A DNA stretch of 6,583 bases from an uncultured Burkholderiales bacterium (GTDB taxonomy: Bacteria > Pseudomonadota > Gammaproteobacteria > Burkholderiales > Burkholderiaceae_C). Every line of letters starts with the position of its first letter. Position 1 is the stretch's first letter. The notes beneath the pieces were generated by a model. The model searched no databases and was not told the DNA's origin. It saw only the letters and a list, made by a program, of their open reading frames with translations. The stretch spans positions 1 to 6,583 of the forward strand of contig CAIQIL010000297.1 of NCBI GenBank assembly GCA_903871865.1, given 5' to 3'. Below, one piece after another: positions 1 to 5,987 of the stretch. The position numbers and the translations under genes are program-made.

Positions 1-456
1 CTGGACCTGTTGAAGAAGGACCACCCACACGCCCTGGTGCTGGTCCACCCCGAGTCACCTGAAAGCGTCGTGGCCCAGGCCGACGTGGTGGGTTCGACCT
101 CGCAACTGCTCAAGGCCGTGGTCGAGTCGAACGCGCCCGAGTTCATCGTCGCCACCGACAACGGCATCCTGCACCGCATGCGCCAGCTGGCGCCGACCAA
201 GGTGCTGATCGAGGCGCCCACCGCCGGCAACAGCGCCACCTGCAAGAGCTGCGCACACTGCCCCTGGATGGCCATGAACGGCCTGCAAGGCGTGCTCGAC
301 TGCCTGGAGCGTGGCGTGGGCGAGATCACCGTCGACGAGGCCATCCGCGTCAAGGCCCATGGCTGCATCGACCGCATGCTGGACTTCGTGGCGCAGCACC
401 CCGCCGCCATCGCCAAACCGGCCCAGGGCTTCGTGCCCAACGTCGGCGCCGCCTGA
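1..456 (+). CDS. nadA: Quinolinate synthase NadA, C-terminal part (5' end outside window)
   Basis: NadA is the cytoplasmic [4Fe-4S] enzyme that condenses iminoaspartate (from NadB) with dihydroxyacetone phosphate to give quinolinate, the second step of de novo NAD synthesis. The reading frame is open from the first base, so the gene begins upstream of the window. About 151 codons are visible, somewhat less than half of a usual NadA of about 340-380 residues. The diagnostic stretch is [13 protein letters not shown], then [12 protein letters not shown], then [16 protein letters not shown]. The last carries a C-x2-C-x2-C cluster with cysteine codons at 241-243, 250-252 and 259-261; from knowledge of the family, the last of these cysteines is a cluster ligand. 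The stop is TGA at 454-456. nadC follows after 23 bp on the same strand, so co-transcription is likely. The apparent TTG start at position 10 is internal and is not a true start. Confidence 0.97.
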   Translation: MDLLKKDHPHALVLVHPESPESVVAQADVVGSTSQLLKAVVESNAPEFIVATDNGILHRMRQLAPTKVLIEAPTAGNSATCKSCAHCPWMAMNGLQGVLDCLERGVGEITVDEAIRVKAHGCIDRMLDFVAQHPAAIAKPAQGFVPNVGAA

Positions 457-479
457 ACCTTTTCGATTGCCGACCCACC

Positions 480-1385
480 ATGTTCGACCACAACGAAACC
501 CTGGAAGAAGCCCGCGCCCGCAACGTCCATGACGCCTTGTTCGAAGACGTGGGCGTGTGCGACTGGACGGCGCAGCTGGTGCCCAGCGAACGCGTGCAGG
601 CCCGCCTGCTGGTGCGCGAAGAAGCCGTGCTGTGCGGCCGCGACTGGTTCGAGGCCTGCCTGCTCCAGCTGGACCCCACCGCCACCATCGAGTGGGCTTA
701 CGCCGAAGGCGACCTCATGGTCGCCAACACCGACGTCTGCCAGGTCCAGGCCGATGCCCGCGCCCTGCTGACGGCCGAGCGCCCGAGCATGAACTTCCTG
801 CAGACGCTGTCGGCCGTGGCGACCCAAACCTTCCGCCACATGAAGGCCATCGAGCGGGCCTCGCCCAACCCGCGCGGCTGCGCGGTGCTCGACACCCGCA
901 AGACCCTGCCCGGCCTGCGCCTGGCCCAGAAGTACGCCGTGCGCGTGGGTGGCGGCGTCAACCAGCGCCTGGCGCTGTACGACGGCATCCTCATCAAGGA
1001 AAACCACATCGCCGCGGCCGGCTCGGTCACGGCGGCGCTGCTCAGCGCCCAGACCTTGGTGGCCGAAGAGGCTGCCAAGCATGGCCGCGACATCGGCATC
1101 CAGATCGAGGTGGAAACGCTGGAGCAATTGCGCGAGGCCTTCGCGGCCGGCGCCACCAGCATCCTGCTGGACAACTTCGACGAAGCCTTGATGCGCCAGG
1201 CCGTGGCCATCAACCAGGAGATGACGGGCGGCCACGCCCTGCTGGAGGCCTCCGGCGGCGTGACCCTGGCGCAGCTGCGCGGCATCGCGGCCACGGGCGT
1301 GGACCGCATCTCGATCGGCAAGCTCACGAAAGACGTGACGGCCATCGACTTCTCGATGCGGGTGCTGGGCAAGGTCGCAGGCTGA
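480..1385 (+). CDS. nadC: Nicotinate-nucleotide pyrophosphorylase (carboxylating), quinolinate phosphoribosyltransferase
   Basis: NadC converts quinolinate and PRPP to nicotinate mononucleotide, CO2 and pyrophosphate, the third step of de novo NAD synthesis, in the cytoplasm. The 301-residue product is near the usual length of about 280-300. Visible landmarks in order are VLCGRDWF (about 50-57), ERPSMNFLQTLS (100-111), LDTRKTLPGLR (137-147), KYAVRVGGGVNQR (151-163), LYDGILIKENHI (167-177), the IEVET segment (about 199-203), LLDNF (219-223) and EASGGVTLAQLRGIAATGVDRISIGKL (256-281, the phosphate-binding end of the alpha/beta barrel). One oddity is that the well-known GGGxNHR motif reads NQR, so the substrate-site His is Gln162. 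The ATG at 480 has no recognisable Shine-Dalgarno sequence. It sits 23 bp after the nadA stop, and this close spacing supports a nadA-nadC operon. An intrinsic terminator follows the stop codon. Confidence 0.97.
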   Translation: MFDHNETLEEARARNVHDALFEDVGVCDWTAQLVPSERVQARLLVREEAVLCGRDWFEACLLQLDPTATIEWAYAEGDLMVANTDVCQVQADARALLTAERPSMNFLQTLSAVATQTFRHMKAIERASPNPRGCAVLDTRKTLPGLRLAQKYAVRVGGGVNQRLALYDGILIKENHIAAAGSVTAALLSAQTLVAEEAAKHGRDIGIQIEVETLEQLREAFAAGATSILLDNFDEALMRQAVAINQEMTGGHALLEASGGVTLAQLRGIAATGVDRISIGKLTKDVTAIDFSMRVLGKVAG

Positions 1386-1389
1386 GGCG

Positions 1390-1420
1390 AGGCGGCTTTT
1401 GCGGTTTTTGCCGCTTTTTT
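1390..1420 (+). terminator. Rho-independent terminator after nadC
   Basis: GCGGC at 1392-1396 pairs with GCCGC at 1410-1414. The stem extends outward by a G-U (1391/1415) and an A-U (1390/1416) pair and is followed by Ts to 1420. An alternative shorter hairpin, GCGG 1401-1404 with CCGC 1411-1414 around a 6-nt loop, sits directly before the full six-T run. Both forms place a GC stem next to a U tract a few bases past the nadC stop, so this should end the nadA-nadC transcript before the comFB-like gene. The stems are short, so termination may be incomplete. Confidence 0.7.
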
Positions 1421-1482
1421 CACGCCACGGCATGCGGTGGGTCGGCGACACTGGCAAGCGTTGACAGACTCCAGCCCGCGCC

Positions 1483-1767
1483 ATGCCCGCCGACTTCTCG
1501 CCCATCCACAACTACTACGAGCAACAGGTGGTGAACCTGGTGTCGGACCTGGCGGTGCACTACCCCCTGTTGAGCGAAGACCACCACCCCGATGTGGCGT
1601 GCGTGGCCCTGAACCGGCTGCCGCCGCGCTACATCCGCCACCAGGTGGACCTGGCCTTCCACATGACCGAGCGCGAGCGCCAGGACAGCGAACAGCTCAT
1701 CCGCGATGCGGTGACATACGCCTTCGAGTTCGTGCAGGCCCGCTACGCGATGCGGGCTCGGCGCTGA
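1483..1767 (+). CDS. ComFB-family (late competence development ComFB-like) small protein
   Basis: The 94-residue soluble protein matches the ComFB family (Pfam Late_competence ComFB type) by an N-terminal helix with NYYEQQVVNLV (residues 10-20) and the hallmark DVACVALNRLPPRYIRH (37-53), followed by DLAFHMTERER and a helical C-terminus. ComFB was named from the Bacillus comF operon. Cyanobacterial members have been reported as cyclic-dinucleotide receptors (for example the c-di-GMP effector CdgR), so a second-messenger role here is a family-based inference, not something the sequence proves. Bacillus ComFB-like proteins carry a Cys cluster before the DxxALALNRLPP block; here only one Cys (C40) is present and the preceding loop reads SEDHHPD, so the usual zinc site appears absent. 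No competence or c-di-GMP gene is next to it. It starts with ATG without a clear Shine-Dalgarno sequence, after the nadC terminator, and ends 4 bp from the convergent membrane-protein gene. Confidence 0.88.
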   Translation: MPADFSPIHNYYEQQVVNLVSDLAVHYPLLSEDHHPDVACVALNRLPPRYIRHQVDLAFHMTERERQDSEQLIRDAVTYAFEFVQARYAMRARR

Positions 1768-1771
1768 GCGG

Positions 1772-3223
1772 TCAAAACGCGCTGTCCGGGCAATCGCTGC
1801 GAGTGTCCAGCACGCGCAACAAACCTGCAGGCGCCTGCCAGTGATCGCCCTGGGTGGCGGTGACGCGGTCGAGGACCCACAAGGTGGTCGCGTCCGCGAA
1901 CGTCACGCCTTCTGAATCGCGCAAAGCCCCATCGTCCTTGCTGCGGTAGACGGTGTAGAGCAACTGGGGCGCATGGCGATCGCGCAAGGCCCACAGCAGT
2001 TGCGGACGGTACTCCGCCGTGACCACGTACTCGGTGGCGGGCCGACCGGCCAAGTGCTTGCGCAGCACCGACGCGATGCAATTGCGCCTGTCCTGCAGCG
2101 CTTGCTCGCGGGGCAAGGGGCCGGCCAGGCGCAGGGTCACCTCGCCATCGGGCTGTCGCGCCAGGCTGCCAACCGCGGTGGACACCGCCATCGCCAGCGC
2201 CAGGCCCCACAGCACCCGCGCCGACGCCCTCATGGCCAGCAGCATGTAGCCGCCCATCAAGGCGGGCAGGAGGTAGGCAGGCTCATCAGGCAAGCGCAGG
2301 AACAGGAGGGTGTAGATGGCCACGAGCCACCAGGCCCAGGCACCCAGGCCACGCTGACGCTCGTTCGACATGCCCACGCTCACCCGCTCAGGCGAGCGGA
2401 TGGCACACCAGGCCGCCACCGCCACGGCAGGCACCCCGACCAGGCCGAACACGCCGACCGTGGGGTTGAACAGCCGCTGCGTGAGGCCGATCGAGCCCGC
2501 GACGGGCATGCCCAGCACCCGCATGCCGATCTCCCGCAGGACCGGCACGAACAGCAGCAGGGTGATGCCACCGGACACCGCCGCCAGGGTGAGGACGCAC
2601 CGCCAGGCCCTGGCCGTGCGCAAGCGCCCCAGTTGCAGGCCCAACAGGATGTGGGCCAAGGGCAGGAAACCCAGCGCGTACGTGGGCCTGGACGCTGCCG
2701 CCAGCCCCAGCCACACCGCCGCCCCCCAGACGCGGCCTTGCAGCGCGAACCAGGTCGCGCACAGGAAGAAGGCAGCGCCCCAGAGGTAGTCCATCGCGCT
2801 CAGGCTGGCGATGAACACCACCGGCGTGAAGGCGAAGGCCAGCGCCAGCGGCACGAAGCGCTCACGGCCCAGGCCAGACGCCAGCGTGGCTAGCCAGAAG
2901 GCCGCGACACCGGACATCACGGCGCTCAAGAGACCACTCCACCAGCTGCTGCCCAACCCGGCCCAGAGCATGATCGCATCCACATACTCCGGCACCGGGT
3001 AGCCCGGTGGGCGCGACGGGATGTAGCGGCCGGTGTCGAGCAGGAATTGCGCAGACAACATGGCGCGCCATGCATCGGGATCGACCCCGTAACCATGGCC
3101 CAGGAAAGGCAGGCGGGTCAGCACCACCAGGAGCGCAACGGCCACACCCCACGCCAAGGGCACGGGCCAGGGGCGCCGGGGGTCGGTGTGGGCAAGGACT
3201 GACATGGTCTGGAAAGCGTTCAT
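1772..3223 (-). CDS. Multi-pass membrane protein, probable GT-C type glycosyltransferase
   Basis: This is a membrane protein of 483 residues with roughly ten hydrophobic helices: one at about 19-42, several between about 95 and 205, and more at about 215-232, 257-276, 296-310 and 318-354. They are followed by a soluble tail of about 125 residues, probably periplasmic, with cysteines at 382 and 478. GT-C style marks are an acidic motif in the first loop after helix 1 (GVDPDAWR, D48 and D50, where this fold carries catalytic or metal-binding acids), SRPPGYPVPEY (70-80), ASRPTYALGFLP (177-188) and LPDEPAYLLPAL (311-322). These resemble the PMT/ArnT-like superfamily, which uses lipid-linked sugar donors, but donor, acceptor and pathway cannot be named. 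The gene begins about 21 bp after the nadB stop, so it may share the nadB transcript. The ATG at 3221-3223 is preferred over the in-frame GTG at 3227-3229; neither has a clear Shine-Dalgarno sequence, so the start is uncertain. Confidence 0.85.
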   Translation of the reverse strand: MNAFQTMSVLAHTDPRRPWPVPLAWGVAVALLVVLTRLPFLGHGYGVDPDAWRAMLSAQFLLDTGRYIPSRPPGYPVPEYVDAIMLWAGLGSSWWSGLLSAVMSGVAAFWLATLASGLGRERFVPLALAFAFTPVVFIASLSAMDYLWGAAFFLCATWFALQGRVWGAAVWLGLAAASRPTYALGFLPLAHILLGLQLGRLRTARAWRCVLTLAAVSGGITLLLFVPVLREIGMRVLGMPVAGSIGLTQRLFNPTVGVFGLVGVPAVAVAAWCAIRSPERVSVGMSNERQRGLGAWAWWLVAIYTLLFLRLPDEPAYLLPALMGGYMLLAMRASARVLWGLALAMAVSTAVGSLARQPDGEVTLRLAGPLPREQALQDRRNCIASVLRKHLAGRPATEYVVTAEYRPQLLWALRDRHAPQLLYTVYRSKDDGALRDSEGVTFADATTLWVLDRVTATQGDHWQAPAGLLRVLDTRSDCPDSAF

Positions 3224-3244
3224 CGCCACGAGGGCGTCAGGGTG

Positions 3245-4891
3245 TCAAGGCAGCCAGGCGTCCTTGCGCTTGGGCTTCTTGCACAGGATGGTGGGGAAGC
3301 TCACCGGCAGGGTGCGCGGGTAGTCCCGGCTGAAGTGCAGGCCGCGGCTTTCCTGGCGCGACAGGGCCGAGCGCACGATCAGCTCGGCGCAATCCACCAG
3401 GTTGCGCAGCTCCAACAGGTCGCGGCTGACGCGGAAGGCAGCGTAGTACTCGTCGATCTCCTGGCGCAGCAGCTTGATGCGGTGCAGGGCGCGCTCCAGG
3501 CGGCGCGTGGTCCGCACGATGCCCACGTAGTTCCACATCAGCAGGCGCAGCTCGTCCCAGTTGTGGGCGATGACCACTTCCTCGTCGGCATCGGTCACCT
3601 GGCTTTCGTCCCAACCGGGCAGCTTCGGCGCCTTCTCGGGCAGGTTGGCCTGGATGTCGTCGGCGCAGGTGCGGCCCAGCACCACGCACTCCAGCAGCGA
3701 GTTGCTGGCCAGGCGATTGGCGCCGTGCAGGCCGGTGTAGGTGGTCTCGCCCACGGCGTAGAGGCCCGGCAAGTCGGTGCGGCCGTGCAGGTCGGTGACC
3801 ACGCCGCCGCAGGTGTAATGCGCCGCCGGCACCACGGGGATGGGCTGTTTGGCGATGTCGATGCCCAGCGAGAGGCAGCGCGCGAAGATGGTGGGGAAGT
3901 GCTCTTTGAGGAAGGCTTCGCCCAGGTGGGTGGCGTCCAGCCAGACGTGGTCCAGGCCGTGCTTCTTCATCTCGAAGTCGATGGCGCGGGCCACGATGTC
4001 GCGCGGGGCCAGTTCGCCGCGCTCATCGTGCGCCGGCATGAAACGGGTGCCGTCGGGCAGGCGCAGGATACCGCCCTCGCCGCGCAGGGCCTCGGTGATG
4101 AGGAAGCTGCGCTCCTGCGGGTGGTACAGGCAGGTCGGGTGGAACTGGATGAACTCCATGTTGCCGATGCGGCAGCCCGCGCGCCAGGCCATGGCGATGC
4201 CGTCGCCCGTGGAGGTTTCGGGGTTGGTCGTGTAACGGTAGACCTTGCCTGCGCCGCCCGAGGCCAGCACCACGGCCGCGGCGTGCAGGGTTTCGATGCG
4301 GCCGTTGTCGATGTCCAGCGCATAGACGCCATGGCAGCGGCCCATGTCGCGGGCCTGCTCGTAGGCCTCCTGGGCGCTGCGCTTGAGGTGGCGGTTGGTG
4401 ATGAGGTCGATGGCCATCCACTTCTCGCGCAGCGTGATGTTGGGGTGGCGTTTGACCTCGTCGAGCAGCACGTCGTGGATGGCCTTGCCCGTGGCGTCGG
4501 CCGCGTGCGCGATGCGGCGCACCGCGTGGCCGCCTTCGCGCGTCAGGTGCAAGCCCAGCGGGCCTTCGGGGTCGGGCGAGAAGGGCACGCCGCGCGCCAC
4601 CAGCCACGCGACGGCCTCGGCGCTGTGGCGGGCGATGAACTCGGCGGTGCGCTCATCGACCAGGCCGGCACCGGCCTCCTGGGTGTCGCGCACATGGGAC
4701 TCGATGCTGTCGTCGCTGCCCAGCACGCCGACGATGCCGCCCTGCGCCCAGGCGGTGGCGCCCTCCTCCAGTTGCCGCTTGGCCAGCACGATGACGGGCT
4801 GGGTCTCGGCCAGGTGCAGGGCCACGGTCAGGCCGGCCAGGCCAGCTCCGATGATGACAACGGGCAGCGGGGAATCCGGCGCTTGGGGCAT
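3245..4891 (-). CDS. nadB: L-aspartate oxidase NadB
   Basis: NadB is an FAD flavoprotein that oxidises L-aspartate to iminoaspartate, the first step of de novo NAD synthesis and the substrate supply for NadA. The 548-residue product compares with about 540 in E. coli. Features in order are the dinucleotide-binding [11 protein letters not shown] (11-21), [10 protein letters not shown] (44-53), the active-site loop [18 protein letters not shown] (115-132, E119), EFIQFHPT (H251), the RDIVARAID helix (R297), [10 protein letters not shown] (H358) and [15 protein letters not shown] (R393). These match E. coli E121, H244, R290, H351 and R386 in order. The C-terminal helical domain has [17 protein letters not shown]. 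Succinate dehydrogenase and fumarate reductase subunits share the fold, but this motif set and the soluble C-terminus fit NadB. The ATG at 4889-4891 is chosen because the in-frame upstream TTG at 4961-4963 would add a low-complexity leader spanning the likely promoter. The gene lies opposite to nadA-nadC and divergent from the peptidase gene. Confidence 0.97.
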   Translation of the reverse strand: MPQAPDSPLPVVIIGAGLAGLTVALHLAETQPVIVLAKRQLEEGATAWAQGGIVGVLGSDDSIESHVRDTQEAGAGLVDERTAEFIARHSAEAVAWLVARGVPFSPDPEGPLGLHLTREGGHAVRRIAHAADATGKAIHDVLLDEVKRHPNITLREKWMAIDLITNRHLKRSAQEAYEQARDMGRCHGVYALDIDNGRIETLHAAAVVLASGGAGKVYRYTTNPETSTGDGIAMAWRAGCRIGNMEFIQFHPTCLYHPQERSFLITEALRGEGGILRLPDGTRFMPAHDERGELAPRDIVARAIDFEMKKHGLDHVWLDATHLGEAFLKEHFPTIFARCLSLGIDIAKQPIPVVPAAHYTCGGVVTDLHGRTDLPGLYAVGETTYTGLHGANRLASNSLLECVVLGRTCADDIQANLPEKAPKLPGWDESQVTDADEEVVIAHNWDELRLLMWNYVGIVRTTRRLERALHRIKLLRQEIDEYYAAFRVSRDLLELRNLVDCAELIVRSALSRQESRGLHFSRDYPRTLPVSFPTILCKKPKRKDAWLP

Positions 4892-4939
4892 GGCTTGGGT
4901 AGGGCTGAGCGGGGCTCGGTTGGGCGGGATGCTGCCGCG

Positions 4940-4945
4940 ATTGTA
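4940..4945 (-). promoter_or_regulatory. Candidate -10 element for nadB
   Basis: Read on the minus strand this is TACAAT, one mismatch from the sigma-70 -10 consensus. It would give a start site near 4933 and a leader of about 40 nt before the nadB ATG at 4891, which supports that start. The -35 region at about 4963-4968 is GC-rich and unlike TTGACA, so activity may be weak or activator-dependent. Confidence 0.4.
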
Positions 4946-4970
4946 GTCAGGCGGGCCGGCCAAGCCGCGC

Positions 4971-4979
4971 TGCTACCAT
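4971..4979 (+). promoter_or_regulatory. Candidate extended -10 element for the ypfJ-like gene
   Basis: TGCTACCAT is an extended -10 form (TGn plus a hexamer matching TATAAT at four of six positions). It would place transcription start near 4986 and give a leader of about 24 nt ending in the AGGGAG Shine-Dalgarno sequence. No good -35 is seen, which is consistent with an extended -10 promoter. It lies about 25 bp from the oppositely directed nadB -10, so the two core promoters overlap. Confidence 0.4.
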
Positions 4980-4997
4980 CAGACCCGCATTGCGCAC

Positions 4998-5003
4998 AGG
5001 GAG
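4998..5003 (+). promoter_or_regulatory. Shine-Dalgarno sequence of the ypfJ-like gene
   Basis: AGGGAG lies 6 nt before the ATG at 5010 and fixes that codon as the start. It is much stronger than anything before nadC, comFB-like, nadB or the membrane-protein gene. Confidence 0.75.
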
Positions 5004-5009
5004 AGACAC

Positions 5010-5960
5010 ATGCGGTTGGACGGTCAACGGGAAAGCGACAACGTCGATGACGTGCGCGACGCTTCAGGCCAAGGGGGAGGCTCCGGCGGCGGTTTTGGCA
5101 GCGGAGGTGGCCGTGGCGGCCTCGGTGGCCTGATCGGCGGCCGGCTCGGCCTGGGCGGCGTGGCCGTGGCCCTGGTGGCCAGCTACTTTTTGGGGCTGAA
5201 CCCGCTGACCGTGCTCAGCCTGTTGAATGGTGGCGGCCCCGCGGACGGCGGCCTCGGCCAAGGCACTCCGACCGAGGTGCAGCGCCCCACCCCGGCCCCG
5301 GCCACCGCCCAGGCCAAAGACCCCGGCGCCCGCTTCGTGCGCCAGGTGCTGGCCACCACCGAAGACGTCTGGCAGGCCCAGTTCCAAGCCCAGGGTGCGC
5401 AGTACGCCCAGCCCCGCCTCACGCTGTTCCGTGGCAGCACGGCCACGGCTTGCGGCAAGGGTGAAGCCGCCATGGGGCCCTTCTACTGCCCGGCCGACCA
5501 CCGCGTCTACATCGACCTGGGCTTTTACGACACCCTGCGCGACCGCCTGGGCGCCCCCGGCGATTTCGCCCAGGCCTACGTCATCGCGCACGAAGTCGGC
5601 CACCACGTGCAGAACCTGCAAGGCACCTCGGAGAAGCTCGACCGCCTGCGCGGCCGCGTCAGCGAAGCCCAGTACAACGCCGCCAGCGTGCGCCTGGAGC
5701 TGCAGGCCGACTGCTACGCCGGCATCTGGGCCCACGACACCCAGCAGGCCAAAGGTTTGATGGAATCGGGCGACCTGGAAGAGGCGCTCAACGCCGCCTC
5801 GCAAATCGGCGACGACACCCTGCAGCGCGAAACCCAAGGCCGCGTCGTGCCCGAAAGCTTCACCCACGGCACCAGCGCGCAGCGCATGCGCTGGTTCAAG
5901 CGCGGCTTCGAATCGGGCGACATGGCCCAGTGCGACACCTTCAACACCCGCCAGCTCTGA
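5010..5960 (+). CDS. ypfJ: YpfJ-family neutral zinc metallopeptidase, membrane-anchored
   Basis: The 316-residue protein belongs to the YpfJ/KPN_02809 putative neutral zinc metallopeptidase family (Pfam Zn_peptidase). Residues 1-20 are polar and 21-50 are strongly glycine-rich. A hydrophobic segment at about 48-72 is a probable single membrane anchor, and 73-103 is a Pro/Ala/Thr-rich linker. The catalytic domain follows with [15 protein letters not shown] (107-121), a probable disulfide pair C138/C150 around [16 protein letters not shown], the zinc motif HEVGHHVQ (H174, E175, H178) and [14 protein letters not shown] (208-221), whose E210 or D214 should supply the third ligand. It ends with the family-typical [19 protein letters not shown]. 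The catalytic part most likely faces the periplasm. All catalytic residues are intact, but substrates of the family are not established. An AGGGAG ribosome site supports the start. The quinone oxidoreductase gene follows after 27 bp, so the two may be co-transcribed. Confidence 0.93.
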   Translation: MRLDGQRESDNVDDVRDASGQGGGSGGGFGSGGGRGGLGGLIGGRLGLGGVAVALVASYFLGLNPLTVLSLLNGGGPADGGLGQGTPTEVQRPTPAPATAQAKDPGARFVRQVLATTEDVWQAQFQAQGAQYAQPRLTLFRGSTATACGKGEAAMGPFYCPADHRVYIDLGFYDTLRDRLGAPGDFAQAYVIAHEVGHHVQNLQGTSEKLDRLRGRVSEAQYNAASVRLELQADCYAGIWAHDTQQAKGLMESGDLEEALNAASQIGDDTLQRETQGRVVPESFTHGTSAQRMRWFKRGFESGDMAQCDTFNTRQL

Positions 5961-5975
5961 GCACACAACGACGAT

Positions 5976-5980
5976 AGGAG
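5976..5980 (+). promoter_or_regulatory. Shine-Dalgarno sequence of the quinone oxidoreductase gene
   Basis: AGGAG lies 7 nt before the ATG at 5988, an optimal arrangement. No promoter or terminator is visible in the 27 bp between the two genes, which favours a shared transcript with the peptidase gene. Confidence 0.8.
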
Positions 5981-5987
5981 ACACGAC

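Noticed and set aside
1461..1466. A perfect TTGACA (-35 consensus) just before the comFB-like gene
   Set aside because: The matching -10 position falls inside the coding region at about 1484-1489 and reads GC-rich, so it would not make a start upstream of the ATG at 1483.
557..1534. A 325-codon open frame on + inside nadC in another frame
   Set aside because: It is rich in Arg/Gly/Pro/His and overlaps conserved nadC coding sequence, the terminator and the comFB-like start. It is a shadow frame.
1973..2893. A 306-codon open frame on + opposite the membrane-protein gene
   Set aside because: The product is Arg/Gln/His/Gly-rich without any domain pattern, and the opposite frame has clean transmembrane periodicity and GT-C motifs.
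4892..4963. A 24-codon N-terminal extension of nadB from a TTG
   Set aside because: The added residues are not NadB-like, other NadB proteins start shortly before the GAGLAG motif, and the stretch contains the candidate -10 element.
3242..5050. A 602-codon open frame on + across the whole of nadB
   Set aside because: It is exactly antisense to a clear nadB with intact catalytic residues. Its product is an unstructured Ala/Gly/Val/His/Gln-rich string, as expected from the complement of high-GC codons, and it shows no recognisable motif.
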